Source: Corynebacterium tuberculostearicum
Lineage (GTDB): Bacteria > Actinomycetota > Actinomycetes > Mycobacteriales > Mycobacteriaceae
DNA: 64,000 nt
Assembly: GCF_016127015.1 (NCBI RefSeq)
Contig: NZ_CP065972.1
Location: 1,178,001-1,242,000, forward strand
Direction of reading: 5' to 3'
Position 1 is the stretch's first letter; each line of letters begins with the position of its first letter. Below the pieces are notes generated by a model, which saw only the letters and a list, made by a program, of their open reading frames with translations, ran no database searches and had not been told where the DNA came from. This document shows positions 37,887 through 47,725 of this stretch, in pieces. Both the position numbers and the translations under genes were made by a program.

Positions 37887-39656
37887 TTAACCACGCACGA
37901 GCTCGAGGATCTTGTCCACGATGTCCTCGGCTGGAACCTCGAGGGTCTCTCCCCCGCGGATGCGCAGTTCAATCTTGCCGTCCTTGAAGGCACGGCCCAA
38001 GATGGCCACGAAGGGCATGCCAAGGAGCTCTGCATCCTTGAACTTCACACCTGGGGAGACCTTTGGACGGTCATCGAAAAGCACCTCGAGCCCCTTGGCA
38101 GAGAGCTCCTCTACCAGCTTGTCGCCAGCTTCCATGGCGGCGGCGTCCTTATTGGCCACGGCTACGTGTACCTGGTAAGGAGCGACGGCAACCGGCCAAT
38201 TGAGGCCCTTGTCGTCATGGCGCTGCTCAGCCAGTACGGCCAACATGCGGGTAATACCAATGCCATAGGACCCCATGGTAGGAACGGCACGCTTGCCGTT
38301 CTCATCCAAGATTTGCACGTCAAAGGCCTCGGTGTACTTGCGGCCCAGCTGGAAGATATGGCCGAGCTCAATGCCGCGCTCCAAGGTCAAGGTGCCTTGG
38401 TTATCAGGAGCCAGGTCGCCTTCTTTAACCTCTGCGGCCTCAATGAACTCATCCACGGTGAAATCCCGGCCGGCCACGCAGCCAACCACGTGGCGCTCGC
38501 TCGCATCGGCGCCGGTAATCCACGCCGTACCCTTGACCACGCGCGGATCGGCCAGGACCTTGATGCCATTGGCATTTAAAGCGCGCGGGCCGACATAACC
38601 CTTGACCAAGAAGTCATTGTCAGCAAAGTCCTTGTCCCCAGCCAACTCAAACTCCACCGGCTCGAGTGCGGCCTCAAGGCGCTTTTCATCCAGCTCGCGA
38701 TCGCCAGGGATGAGAACGGCCGCCAACTCCGACTCGCGCTCTTCGCTCTCCGCGGCCGGGTGGAAGAGCTTGACCATCATGCACTTGAGGGTATCTGCAG
38801 CGGTGGCCTCGCGGCCGTCGACAGTAATGCCTGCGCCCTGGGCCCATTCGACCAGCTTCTCAATGGTCTCTGCTCCCGGGGTGCCATACTCCTGTGCCTC
38901 TGGCTGGCCCTCAATATCCTTCTCCGCCGGTGCTGGGGTCACCACGGCCTCGACGTTGGCTGCGTAGTCACCCTCGGTGGAGCGCACAAAGGTATCCTCG
39001 CCCACCTCAGAGACGGCGAGGAATTCCTCGGAGGCGGAGCCTCCCATGGCACCAGAGGTGGCCTTACAGATGGCGTAGTCAATCTCTAGACGGTTGAAGA
39101 TATTCTGATACGCCTTGCGGTGGCGGCCGTAGGACTCGTCCAAGCCCTCATCGGTCATGTCGAAGGAGTAGGAATCCTTCATCGTGAATTCGCGGCCACG
39201 CAGCACACCAGCGCGAGGGCGCTCCTCATCGCGGTACTTGGTCTGAATCTGGTACAGCGTGACCGGGAAATCCTTATAAGAGGAATACATATCCTTGACC
39301 GCGCTGGCAAACATTTCCTCGTGGGTAGGTCCAAGCAGCATATCTGCGTTCTTGCGGTCCTTCAGGCGGAAGAGGTTATCGCCGTATTCCACCCAGCGGT
39401 TGGTCTTTTCATAAGGCTCGCGCGGCAGCAGGGCAGGAAATAGCATTTCCTGGCCGCCAATGGCGTCCATTTCCTGACGGACTACATCTTCAATCTTGCG
39501 CAGGGTGCGCAGCCCTAACGGCAGCCAGGTATATACGCCCGGCGCGACGCGGCGTACATAACCGGCGCGTACGAGCAGCTTGTGGCTAGGGACCTCGGCA
39601 TCGGCGGGGTCCTCACGGAGGGTACGGAGAAATAGTTCAGAAAGGCGGGTAATCAT
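37887..39656 (-). CDS. proS: Prolyl-tRNA synthetase
   Basis: Class II aminoacyl-tRNA synthetase of 589 residues, bacterial type. Motif 1 is in the first 100 residues. Motif 2 ([25 protein letters not shown] in two pieces) is near 145-165. The YbaK-like editing insertion spans about 220-390 with [15 protein letters not shown]. Motif 3 ([17 protein letters not shown]) is near 440, and an anticodon-binding domain ends the protein. A TATATT -10 (complement of 39664-39669) ends seven nucleotides before the ATG, so it is likely leaderless. Confidence 0.97.
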   Translation of the reverse strand: MITRLSELFLRTLREDPADAEVPSHKLLVRAGYVRRVAPGVYTWLPLGLRTLRKIEDVVRQEMDAIGGQEMLFPALLPREPYEKTNRWVEYGDNLFRLKDRKNADMLLGPTHEEMFASAVKDMYSSYKDFPVTLYQIQTKYRDEERPRAGVLRGREFTMKDSYSFDMTDEGLDESYGRHRKAYQNIFNRLEIDYAICKATSGAMGGSASEEFLAVSEVGEDTFVRSTEGDYAANVEAVVTPAPAEKDIEGQPEAQEYGTPGAETIEKLVEWAQGAGITVDGREATAADTLKCMMVKLFHPAAESEERESELAAVLIPGDRELDEKRLEAALEPVEFELAGDKDFADNDFLVKGYVGPRALNANGIKVLADPRVVKGTAWITGADASERHVVGCVAGRDFTVDEFIEAAEVKEGDLAPDNQGTLTLERGIELGHIFQLGRKYTEAFDVQILDENGKRAVPTMGSYGIGITRMLAVLAEQRHDDKGLNWPVAVAPYQVHVAVANKDAAAMEAGDKLVEELSAKGLEVLFDDRPKVSPGVKFKDAELLGMPFVAILGRAFKDGKIELRIRGGETLEVPAEDIVDKILELVRG

Positions 39657-39687
39657 GCACCAAAATATACCCCGCTACCCTGTATAT
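39657..39687. promoter_or_regulatory. Back-to-back leaderless promoters for proS and yaaA
   Basis: Leftward -10 TATATT (complement of 39664-39669), seven nucleotides before the proS ATG; rightward -10 TACCCT (39676-39681), six nucleotides before the yaaA ATG. Both promoters fit into 31 bp. Confidence 0.6.
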
Positions 39688-40410
39688 ATGCTCATTATCC
39701 TCCCTCCTTCAGAAACTAAAGCTCATGGCGGTACGGGACAGCCCCTTGACTTCAGCCAGCTGTCCTTTCCGCAATTGCATGCCACCCGGCAAGAAATTGC
39801 TGCTGAACTGCAGTCTCTTCCGGTAGACGAGGCCATGGAGGTACTCAAGCTTTCGGAAAAGCTGCGCGGTGAGGCCGAATCCAACCAGGGGCTTTTCACC
39901 ACCCCCACCATGCCAGCCGTGTTGCGCTATACCGGCGTGCTTTTTGATGCCTTGGATGCCCCTTCCCTGCCCACGTGGGATCGCCTTGCTATTGGCGACG
40001 CCCTCTTTGGAGTCCTCCGCGCCAGCGACCCCATTCCGCATTACCGACTTTCGGGAGGCTCGAAGCTAGGCGGCCGCACCATGAAGTCACGCTGGGGCAC
40101 ACAGATCACGCAGGCGCTCGAGGGGGTAGACGAGCTTCTTGTGGATCTGCGCTCGGGCACCTACCAGCAGCTCGGCCGCGTAAAGGATGCGGTAACGGTA
40201 CGGGTGGAAAGCGTGCAGGACGATGGATCGCGCAAGGTCGTCAGCCACTTCAATAAGCACTACAAGGGCCTTTTAGCCCGCGAGTTAGCGCTCTCGCCTG
40301 CTGACGCCTATTGCGCCGCCGACGTTGCCGCCATTGCGCGCGCCGCGGGTATGACAGTTGAGGAGCCGGGGCCTGGGTCGAGTGAGCTCACGCTCGTCGT
40401 CAAGCGCTAA
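39688..40410 (+). CDS. yaaA: Peroxide-stress protein YaaA
   Basis: UPF0246/YaaA family, 240 residues; in E. coli it lowers intracellular iron during peroxide stress and binds DNA. Family patterns are MLIILPPSETK at the start, YTGVLFDALD near 80 and GSKLGGRTMKSRWG near 120, with HFNKHYKGLLAREL near 195. The frame is open to 39580, but the ATG at 39688, six nucleotides after TACCCT, gives the conserved start. It diverges from proS. Confidence 0.92.
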   Translation: MLIILPPSETKAHGGTGQPLDFSQLSFPQLHATRQEIAAELQSLPVDEAMEVLKLSEKLRGEAESNQGLFTTPTMPAVLRYTGVLFDALDAPSLPTWDRLAIGDALFGVLRASDPIPHYRLSGGSKLGGRTMKSRWGTQITQALEGVDELLVDLRSGTYQQLGRVKDAVTVRVESVQDDGSRKVVSHFNKHYKGLLARELALSPADAYCAADVAAIARAAGMTVEEPGPGSSELTLVVKR

Positions 40411-40440
40411 GCCCACCGCAAACTACTCAGCACAGCTTGC

Positions 40441-41754
40441 CTAGCGCAGCTGTGGGTTATACAGCAGGCTGTTGCGCTGTACCGAACATTCGGTAGCCAC
40501 GCAGACCGAGCGGGCAACATGCCCGGACTCGCGCAGGGGATAAAGCTGGCTTACTACCCTATCGCGCAGATCCCAGGGCGAGATGGTGTTGAGGTAAATT
40601 TTGGTGCCGCCTTCGAATCCGGCAAGGGTGGAAATGCGGAGCTTGATGAGGATGCGCCATGGCTGAGCGACGTCGACGTCGGCAGGCTTGTGGTGCCACT
40701 CCTCATTGCAGGGCACCTCGCGGCCTACTGCGGCGTGGGCGGCGTGAACAAGGTCGCTCATGGCGCGGATTTCCTCTTCTGACTGCCGCCACGGCTCACA
40801 GGTCGCGGACTTGGAGTAGACCTCCAAGGTGGGATAGCGGTGCCCAAAGCCGGCGAAGAGAACGGCATGGTCATTTTCCGCGACGATGAGGTTGCGGCTA
40901 GCGGCATAGTCCACCGCCCACTCGTTGTACATGTTCATATTGCTGCGCAGCATCTGTACCTCCCGGTGGGAGGCCATGCCGCGGTCATCGATGGCGACGA
41001 GTTGCTTGTGCAAGTGCTCGAAGGAGGCGCCGGCTGGCTGCAGCCAGTTTTGGAAGGCCACCACATAGGGGGCGTAGCGGTTGCGCTCGTAGAGGTCCCG
41101 CATGGCATCGATAGTCAGCTGCATAAAGAGCAGGTGCTCTTCGGCGCTGAGGGTGCCAGAGGACACTAGCTGTGAATCATCTTGTGCACCGCGTTCAAAA
41201 TGGCGTCCGGCCACGATGACGTCGTGGCCACCTGCGAAAAAGCCCGCCGCCTGTTCTATAAGTTCCTCTTCGCTTGCCTCGGGCAGGTGCGCTGCTTTTC
41301 GCTTCGTGCGCACGATATTGAGCACATGTTCACGGCCGGCAGGATCTGCAAGGTAGTTGTCCATGCGTTGGCGGGTCTCAGCATCCATGTCGAAGCCGTA
41401 GTTGGCGTGCCAATAGTCAAAGGAGACAATTTCAAACAGATTGGGGATGCGGCGAAAGGCCGGAACGGTGTGGCCGTATTCGCTCAAGGGCAATCCACGC
41501 ACAATCCCGCCGGATGGCAGGATGCGAGCCTTTTCCGGCGGGGTATCAGTCATGCGCCCTGAGCAAAAGGCGCAGCGGTGGGTGAAGTCTTCTTCGTGCA
41601 ATGGCTGCGGGTTAGTCACTGGCGTAGAGAGCGGACGGTTGCCGCGGCCCGGCACGGTCCATACCTCGGTCCCAGAGAACGGGTTGACCTGCTTGACCGT
41701 GCCATCCCGCATGGTCTGGATGGGTTCTATGCGGGCGAAAAGTGCATCACTCAT
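40441..41754 (-). CDS. DUF4921 (GalT-like HIT-fold) protein
   Basis: A 437-residue protein related to galactose-1-phosphate uridylyltransferases. It has an N-terminal Cys motif (CAFCSGRM) like the GalT zinc site, a central FEHLHKQLVAID in place of the GalT HPHGQ active site, and a C-terminal EWHHKPAD. The altered His motif makes true GalT activity doubtful. The upstream part of the open frame is not real: ATG 41754 has a TACGCT -10 seven nucleotides before it. It follows an ABC permease by 26 bp on the same strand but may have its own promoter. Substrate is unknown. Confidence 0.83.
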   Translation of the reverse strand: MSDALFARIEPIQTMRDGTVKQVNPFSGTEVWTVPGRGNRPLSTPVTNPQPLHEEDFTHRCAFCSGRMTDTPPEKARILPSGGIVRGLPLSEYGHTVPAFRRIPNLFEIVSFDYWHANYGFDMDAETRQRMDNYLADPAGREHVLNIVRTKRKAAHLPEASEEELIEQAAGFFAGGHDVIVAGRHFERGAQDDSQLVSSGTLSAEEHLLFMQLTIDAMRDLYERNRYAPYVVAFQNWLQPAGASFEHLHKQLVAIDDRGMASHREVQMLRSNMNMYNEWAVDYAASRNLIVAENDHAVLFAGFGHRYPTLEVYSKSATCEPWRQSEEEIRAMSDLVHAAHAAVGREVPCNEEWHHKPADVDVAQPWRILIKLRISTLAGFEGGTKIYLNTISPWDLRDRVVSQLYPLRESGHVARSVCVATECSVQRNSLLYNPQLR

Positions 41755-41780
41755 GCCCACCAGCGTAGCTAGTTCTGGGG

Positions 41781-42533
41781 CTATTTGGCGACGGACCGGC
41801 GGTGGGATACTACGCACGCACCGCCGACGCAGACCGCGAGCATCACGCCGAGAATCAATGCGCACACACCGCGGGAATGGTCCAAGCCGCCTAACTCGCT
41901 GCCAAGGACCAAGGTTTGCATATTGGCAAATGGCATGACGTTCAAGATGGATTGGGCCCACGAGGTATTGAAGGCTATAAGTGCTGTTTCTACCACGAAA
42001 AATTCCACTACTAAGATCATCGCAGCGAAGGTGCCACTGCGCAGCAAATATGCCAGCCCCATAGCAAGTGAGGTGAAACCGGTCCATTCAACATAAGCCA
42101 GCACAATCTGGTTGCAATCCGGCCATTGGGTGAAGCTAGCAAAGTTAATATCGCCGCCGAATGCCGCAATCAGCAGGGCGCCCACGGCCATGCCAAATGT
42201 TGCTGCGAGCAAGAGTGCTACCAGGATGACTGCAAATTGGCTGAGCACTATACCAACACGGCGGTTGGATGAAAGATAAGACCATGCAACGGTTCCTTTT
42301 CCTAAGTCACCGCCGACCATCATCGCGGATGCGAAAATCATGACTACAACAGCGAGTTCACTAGCAATAGCTATATCGCTAGATTGAAATTTGCCATCCA
42401 CGCTGCCGTTGAAGTCATAGCCCCAGGCCATAAGCACGCCGCCGGCGGCCATACCGACTGCCACGATGGCGAGATAGACCCAGGTAGAGCGCAGGGAAAA
42501 GAGTTTGCGGGATTCTGAAACCACAGTATTCAT
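41781..42533 (-). CDS. ABC-2 type transporter permease
   Basis: Membrane component of 250 residues with about six membrane segments in the ABC-2 pattern: an N-terminal SESRKLFSLRSTWVYLAIVAV, a MMVGGDLGKGTVAWSYLSSNRR cytoplasmic loop (family signature), and four C-terminal segments. It begins 32 bp after the ATPase gene. Together they resemble BcrA/BcrB-like exporters that protect against peptides or antibiotics; the actual cargo is unknown. Confidence 0.88.
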   Translation of the reverse strand: MNTVVSESRKLFSLRSTWVYLAIVAVGMAAGGVLMAWGYDFNGSVDGKFQSSDIAIASELAVVVMIFASAMMVGGDLGKGTVAWSYLSSNRRVGIVLSQFAVILVALLLAATFGMAVGALLIAAFGGDINFASFTQWPDCNQIVLAYVEWTGFTSLAMGLAYLLRSGTFAAMILVVEFFVVETALIAFNTSWAQSILNVMPFANMQTLVLGSELGGLDHSRGVCALILGVMLAVCVGGACVVSHRRSVAK

Positions 42534-42565
42534 AGAAATCTGTCCTTAAAGGTTGGGTTGTGCGT

Positions 42566-43465
42566 TTAGGCGGAGCGGTAGGCCACGTGGTCGGCTGTCG
42601 CGCCGAGGTAGGCCTCTTCCAGGGAGGGCTGCTTGCGTTCCAAGCTGGAGATGAGAATGCGATTATCCAGACAGATGCGGCCGATGTCGGAGCCTTCGAG
42701 ACCGCGCACACGCAGGACCTCACCGTCAAAGGAGGTCTCCGCATCGGTGCCGTGCAACAACCGCAGGAGTTCATCGGGCTGGTCCACAATCACTTCGAGG
42801 CTTGCGCCTCCCGTGCCATTGACAAACTCCTCCACGGTGCCTTCGCCCAGCAGCTTGCCCTTGCCAATGACCACGAGGCGGTCTGCGGTGAGCTGCATCT
42901 CCGAAAGCAGGTGAGAGGAAACCAGCACGGAGCAGCCGGCCTCAGCAAATTCGCGGATACGGGCACGCATCCAGTGCACGCCTTCGGGGTCGAGGCCGTT
43001 GACGGGTTCGTCAAGAAGCAAGTGCTTCGGCTCGCCGATGAGCGCACAAGCAAGGCCCAGGCGCTGCTTCATGCCTAGCGAATAGCCGCCCACGCGCTTG
43101 GTGGCTACCTGGGTAAGGCCAACGCGGTCCAGGGTGTCATCCACGTGGTTCATGGACACGCCCTGCAACGCGGCCATATAGCCCAGGTGAGCACGGGCGC
43201 TGCGGCCCGGGTGGAACCAGTTGGCGTCCAACAAGGTGCCCACCGTGGTAGCGGGATTGGACAGCCCGCGGAAGGGCGTGCCATCAAAGGTCGCGGTGCC
43301 GGAAGTCGGATTCTCTAGACCCACGCACATGCGCATGGTGGTGGATTTGCCAGAACCATTCGGTCCGAGGAAGCCGGTGACTTGACCGTCTGGGACCTCA
43401 AAGGAGAGGTCATCTACTGCTTTAAAGGAACGGAATTTCTTGGAAAGGTGTGAAACTTTGAGCAT
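42566..43465 (-). CDS. ABC transporter ATP-binding protein
   Basis: 299-residue ATPase of the drug-export type (DrrA/BcrA). Walker A is GPNGSGKST near residue 34, signature YSLGMKQRLGLA near 130, Walker B HLLLDEPVNGLDPEG near 150, and the switch His in VSSHLLSE. It carries the longer C-terminal domain of these exporters. It is encoded leftward 66 bp after the response regulator and just ahead of its permease. Confidence 0.92.
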   Translation of the reverse strand: MLKVSHLSKKFRSFKAVDDLSFEVPDGQVTGFLGPNGSGKSTTMRMCVGLENPTSGTATFDGTPFRGLSNPATTVGTLLDANWFHPGRSARAHLGYMAALQGVSMNHVDDTLDRVGLTQVATKRVGGYSLGMKQRLGLACALIGEPKHLLLDEPVNGLDPEGVHWMRARIREFAEAGCSVLVSSHLLSEMQLTADRLVVIGKGKLLGEGTVEEFVNGTGGASLEVIVDQPDELLRLLHGTDAETSFDGEVLRVRGLEGSDIGRICLDNRILISSLERKQPSLEEAYLGATADHVAYRSA

Positions 43466-43531
43466 GGTTTCTATCGTGACGCCTCACCAGCACGAAGTAA
43501 CCATCCTTGGGAGTGATTTAGCAGGTCATAC

Positions 43532-44275
43532 CTAGGGATGAGACAGCAGCTCCTCCACCGAGACCACGCCATGAGTTAGGGCATACAGCACGGCATGCAC
43601 GCGATCGCGCGAGCTGGTCTTAGTAAGAATATGGCGCACGTGGGTCTTGACCGTGGCCATGGATACGAACTCGCACTCCGCGATTTCGGTATTCGAATAC
43701 CCCAGTGCCATCAGCTTGAGGACGTCCAGCTCGCGTGGCGTGAGATCTTCGGCCGGAGGGGCGGTAGCTGCTGCCGCAACGGGGGTGGCATGTGAATCGG
43801 ACTGTGCTGCAGACTGCTCGCTGCGCAGTTGCTGCAGCACCTGGGCGGTAATGCGCGGTGAAAGGACGGCCTCGCCGGAATGTACGGTACGAATAGCGGC
43901 GAGGAGTTCCTCCGGTTCGACGTCTTTGAGCAGGAATCCGGAGGCCCCAGCGGAAATTGCTCCGTGGACAAAATTCTGGTCATCGAAGGTGGTTAGCATA
44001 ATGACCTGGGTGTCCGGGAATTCCGGCAGCAGCCTTTCTGTGGCGGCGATGCCATTGACGCGGGCCATCTGGACATCCATGAGCACAATATCGGCAGGTT
44101 GCGCGCGGGCGAGGTCGAGGACTTCATCGCCATCGGATGCCTGCCAGGCAACGTCCAAATCCTCTTGGGAGCCAAGGAGCATGGCGAACCCGGCGCGCAC
44201 GAGGGGCTGATCATCGACTAGGCCGATACGGATGGGGCCAGCGGGCGCACCTGTTGGCTGCTCAGGGTTAGTCAT
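43532..44275 (-). CDS. Response regulator, NarL/LuxR type
   Basis: Receiver domain (residues 15-130) with phosphorylation site D67 in VLMDVQM, acidic pocket DD at 21-22, and switch Thr in MLTTFDD. An Ala/Pro-rich linker follows, then the LuxR-type helix-turn-helix LTPRELDVLKLMALGYSNTE near 185-230. It starts at ATG 44275, overlapping the kinase stop by eight bases, so the two are translationally coupled partners. Confidence 0.92.
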   Translation of the reverse strand: MTNPEQPTGAPAGPIRIGLVDDQPLVRAGFAMLLGSQEDLDVAWQASDGDEVLDLARAQPADIVLMDVQMARVNGIAATERLLPEFPDTQVIMLTTFDDQNFVHGAISAGASGFLLKDVEPEELLAAIRTVHSGEAVLSPRITAQVLQQLRSEQSAAQSDSHATPVAAAATAPPAEDLTPRELDVLKLMALGYSNTEIAECEFVSMATVKTHVRHILTKTSSRDRVHAVLYALTHGVVSVEELLSHP

Positions 44276-45452
44276 TGGGTACCTCCACGGTAATAAAGAA
44301 GTGTCCATCCTCGGTGCGGGTAGCAACGCTGCCACCATAGGCCTTGACACGCTCGCTCATTCCAATAAGTCCGTAGCCGGGCTTGTGAGTATCCGGCATG
44401 CGTGCGGCCGGGTTATTGGCGCTCAATACTAGGCCGTTTCCAGTAGAGCGGAAGCGCAGTACTCCCCTTTTATCGCGGGAATGCTTGAGCATGTTGGTCA
44501 AAATTTCTTGCACCACGCGGTAGACGGTGAATTGGTAGAGTTCGTCGCTTTCGGTCGGCAGGTCCTCCAGCCCGTGCACGGTGATATCGAAGCCGCTGCG
44601 GCGGGCTTCCGAGATGAGTCCTGCGATATCGCTGGCACCGGGTGCCTTGGTATCGGCGCGGGAATCACCATCTCGCAGCACGGAGAGCAAACCGCGCATC
44701 TGCTTGAGGGAATCGCGGGAGGTGGAGGCGATGGTTTCCAAGGCTTCTGTGGCCGCTGCGGGATTTTTGGCGGCGGCGAACCGGGCGCCGTCGGCAAGAG
44801 CGATAACGCCCGCTAAGTTATGCGCCACGATGTCATGCATCTCGCGGGCAATGCGGTTGCGCTCTACCGCACCGGCCATTTCCGCGCGTTCTTTCAACAG
44901 TTGCTGGTCCTCGCGCTTTTTGCGGTCATTGGTCCCAAGCAAGAAGAAAAATCCCATGACTGGCCACGCGATGATAACAACGGAGGCTAAGGACGCTAGG
45001 GGATCAATTTGTGCCCCCTCGAGCCCAAAATCGATATGCCTAAAGATAAGGTTGCCAAAGTGCTGTGCCCACACAGAGAAAAGGGTGCCTACGCCTATCC
45101 AGACAATCCATACACGGCGCATGCGCTTCGGGGAATGCGCCCCAATGAGAAAAACGCAATACGCCAAGGGAAAAGCATGGACGTTACTCAACGCGGCCAA
45201 AGGGGTAAAAAGACACAGGGTAAAAACAATGGCGATTGCGCCTATCGCCTTTTCCTTCAACTTAGGTTGCAGCCACAACGCCAATGGAAGGACCACGCAA
45301 AAAAGAACTAAAACGCCTTTGTGAAAGAGGGAGTCCCCGTCCAATACATCAGCAGCATAAGAAGCAGAAGAACCCCAGAAAAACAGTGGAATGATAATTC
45401 TCCACGGTGGGCCTACCCACGCGCGAAGTGCATCGGGCCATAGCTTCTTCAT
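44268..45452 (-). CDS. Sensor histidine kinase (HisKA_3 type)
   Basis: 394-residue kinase with an N-terminal membrane region of about five to six segments (residues 18-172), almost no external loops, and a cytoplasmic dimerisation domain with the phosphorylated His 206 in REMHDIVAHNL. The ATPase domain ends with the G-box GYGLIGMSERVKAYGG. Such intramembrane-sensing kinases often respond to cell-envelope stress. A TAGCCT -10 ends eight nucleotides before the ATG, so it may be leaderless. The order kinase-regulator-ATPase-permease suggests it controls the ABC exporter. Confidence 0.9.
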   Translation of the reverse strand: MKKLWPDALRAWVGPPWRIIIPLFFWGSSASYAADVLDGDSLFHKGVLVLFCVVLPLALWLQPKLKEKAIGAIAIVFTLCLFTPLAALSNVHAFPLAYCVFLIGAHSPKRMRRVWIVWIGVGTLFSVWAQHFGNLIFRHIDFGLEGAQIDPLASLASVVIIAWPVMGFFFLLGTNDRKKREDQQLLKERAEMAGAVERNRIAREMHDIVAHNLAGVIALADGARFAAAKNPAAATEALETIASTSRDSLKQMRGLLSVLRDGDSRADTKAPGASDIAGLISEARRSGFDITVHGLEDLPTESDELYQFTVYRVVQEILTNMLKHSRDKRGVLRFRSTGNGLVLSANNPAARMPDTHKPGYGLIGMSERVKAYGGSVATRTEDGHFFITVEVPND

Positions 45453-45519
45453 GGCTTTCTAGGCTAGCGCAGGCTTTAGGCCATAGTCCTCATCCCTGGG
45501 GCTGACTAGACTGGCGGGC

Positions 45520-46341
45520 ATGCACCACGAGTTCTTTGAGGTTGATGTTTTTGCCACCGGTGCCTTTAACGGCAATGCCTTGGCGGTGGTTGCGGGCGCC
45601 GATGGCCTAAGTACCGAGCAGATGCAGGCAATCGCGAACTGGACCAACTTTTCTGAAACCACCTTCTTGCTCGAGCCTAGCGACGCCCGCGCGGACTACC
45701 GCGTGCGCATTTTCACCCCGTACGAAGAGTTTGATTTTGCCGGCCACCCCACCTTGGGCAGCGCTGCCGCGTGGCGGGCGCTAGGCAATAACCCGCAGAC
45801 AGAGGGAACTATCGTCCAAGAATGCGGCGTGGGCTTGGTAACCGTCCGCGAAGAGGGCGAAGTCTTGTCCTTTGCTACCCCGCCGCTGCGCCGCGATGAA
45901 CCGCTAAGCCCGGCGGATCTGAAGGAGGCCTGCGGTGGGCTGGGGCTAGATAGCGCGGATATTGTTGACCATGGCTGGGTGGACAATGGCCCGGGCTGGC
46001 GCCTGCTTCAATTACGCGATGCCGCGGCGGTGCGCGCGGTTGAGCCTCGATCCGAGCGCCCCAAGGTCGGCGTAGTGGGCCTTAATCCCAACGCCGCAGA
46101 GGGCGAGTCGGCCTATGAGGTGCGGGCGTTTACCACGCAATTCGAAGACCCAGTCACCGGTTCTTTCAATGGCGGCGCCGCGCAGTTTATGCGCTCGCGT
46201 AACCTGGTGCCAACGCGTTATACCGCAACACAAGGCAGCCAGATAGGCCGAGCGGGCGAAGTATTTATCAACGATGACGGCACGGATATTTGGGTAGGCG
46301 GTCGCGCCCAGATTCGCGTGCGCGGAACACTGGAGGTTTAG
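45520..46341 (+). CDS. PhzF family isomerase
   Basis: Diaminopimelate-epimerase-fold protein of 273 residues. It begins HHEFFEVDVFATGAFNGNALAVV, has the catalytic Glu at residue 46 in NFSETTFL, the FAGHPTLGSAAAW motif near 75 and DPVTGSFNGGAAQF near 210. The start follows a TAGACT -10 by seven nucleotides (leaderless). The stop abuts the selO ATG, with GGAGG at the end of this gene serving selO. Substrate not known; family members isomerise small aromatic or aliphatic acids. Confidence 0.9.
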   Translation: MHHEFFEVDVFATGAFNGNALAVVAGADGLSTEQMQAIANWTNFSETTFLLEPSDARADYRVRIFTPYEEFDFAGHPTLGSAAAWRALGNNPQTEGTIVQECGVGLVTVREEGEVLSFATPPLRRDEPLSPADLKEACGGLGLDSADIVDHGWVDNGPGWRLLQLRDAAAVRAVEPRSERPKVGVVGLNPNAAEGESAYEVRAFTTQFEDPVTGSFNGGAAQFMRSRNLVPTRYTATQGSQIGRAGEVFINDDGTDIWVGGRAQIRVRGTLEV

Positions 46342-47697
46342 ATGCAGCTACACCACGATTTTGCCCAGAAGCTCCCCCACTTGGTTCGCCCCACCGAGGG
46401 TGAGGAGCAGCCGAACCCAGAGATGGTCATCCTAAATGAGGAACTCGCCATGGAGTTAGGACTCGACCCGGACTGGCTGCGCTCCTCCGAGGGCATGGAT
46501 TTCCTTACCGGCCGCGCGGGCGGCCACGCCATGGCCTATTCCGGCTTCCAATTCGGTGCGTTTAACCCGCAGATGGGAGACGGCCGAGCCATGCTTTTGG
46601 GCGAGGTGGATAAGGACGGGCGGCTATGGGATCTCCATGCCAAAGGAACTGGACTTACTCCCTTTTCCCGCCTCGGGTCCGATGGCCGCGGAACGCTGTC
46701 TTCCATGCTGCGCGAGTACCTAGTCTCTGAGGCTATGCATGCTTTGGGTGTTCCCACCACCCGGGCGCTGGCGGTTATCTCCACCGGACGGCCCATTCAG
46801 CGCGGGCACGTGCAACCGGCCGGCATTGTGGTACGCGTGGCAGCCAGCCATATCCGCGTCGGCACCTTTCACCTAGCCGCGCAGACGGACTACACCCGCC
46901 AGTTGGCCGACTATGCCATTGCGCGCCACTACCCTGGCGCGGACTACCAGGAATTTTTCACCCAGGTGATGGATGCGCAGATCCGCACCGTGTCCCACTG
47001 GATGCGCTTGGGCTTTATTCATGGCGTGATGAATACGGATAACACCACCATCTCTGGCGAGACCATTGACTATGGCCCCTGTGCCTTTATGGAGGCCTAT
47101 TCGCCCGCGACGGTCTTTTCCAGCATCGATAGACAGGGCCGGTATGCCTTTGGCAATCAGCCCTCCATTCTGGGATGGAACCTGGCCCGCTTGGCGGAAT
47201 CCCTCCTGCCGCTTTTTGATATGGACATGAATAAGGCCATGAGCTTTGCCCAAGAATCCATCAACGGCTTTACCGTCCGCTTTGCGGACCAGCACAGGGC
47301 AGATGTGGCGAAGGCTTTGGATACCTCTCTAGAAGTCGCTTCTTCTTATGCGGCTGCCATGCAGCTCAACGGCCCAGATATCACGCTGGCTCACCGCGCT
47401 CTTGCCGACGCCGCCGCAGGCCACCGCACCCACGCCCGCGAGCTCTTTGCCAAGGGAGACTTCTTGGATGACTACCTTGCGTCCTCGCCCGATCCTTCCC
47501 GCGTCGATAGCGCCATGCCGCGGGTTATCCCGCGCAACCTCGCCGTAGAATCCGCGCTGGATGCTGCCGAACGCGGGGAGATGGGCCCGTATCAGGAGCT
47601 CCTCCACGCGGTCACCCACCCGTGGGAGCCCAACCCCACCTTCGAATCGCCGGATCCTAACGGTCTCGAGGGCTACCTCACCTACTGCGGCACCTAG
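46342..47697 (+). CDS. selO: Protein adenylyltransferase SelO (YdiU/UPF0061)
   Basis: Pseudokinase-fold enzyme that transfers AMP to protein Ser/Thr/Tyr residues in characterised members. The 451-residue protein has PQMGDGRAMLLGE, the GTPFSR-like TGLTPFSRLGSDGRGTLSS motif, GVPTTRALAVISTG and the metal-binding MNTDNTTISGETIDYGP (usual NMS changed to NTT). It ends YLTYCGT, keeping the conserved redox Cys three from the end. It is translated from GGAGG directly behind the phzF gene. Confidence 0.93.
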   Translation: MQLHHDFAQKLPHLVRPTEGEEQPNPEMVILNEELAMELGLDPDWLRSSEGMDFLTGRAGGHAMAYSGFQFGAFNPQMGDGRAMLLGEVDKDGRLWDLHAKGTGLTPFSRLGSDGRGTLSSMLREYLVSEAMHALGVPTTRALAVISTGRPIQRGHVQPAGIVVRVAASHIRVGTFHLAAQTDYTRQLADYAIARHYPGADYQEFFTQVMDAQIRTVSHWMRLGFIHGVMNTDNTTISGETIDYGPCAFMEAYSPATVFSSIDRQGRYAFGNQPSILGWNLARLAESLLPLFDMDMNKAMSFAQESINGFTVRFADQHRADVAKALDTSLEVASSYAAAMQLNGPDITLAHRALADAAAGHRTHARELFAKGDFLDDYLASSPDPSRVDSAMPRVIPRNLAVESALDAAERGEMGPYQELLHAVTHPWEPNPTFESPDPNGLEGYLTYCGT

Positions 47698-47725
47698 GGC
47701 TGCCATTACCTGCCTAGGACGCACG

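Noticed and set aside
41755..42087. Extension of the DUF4921 protein to 42087
   Set aside because: It overlaps the ABC permease gene in another frame; ATG 41754 follows a good -10.
45459..45662. Small leftward gene opposite the phzF start
   Set aside because: Covers the leaderless promoter and start of phzF; no family features.
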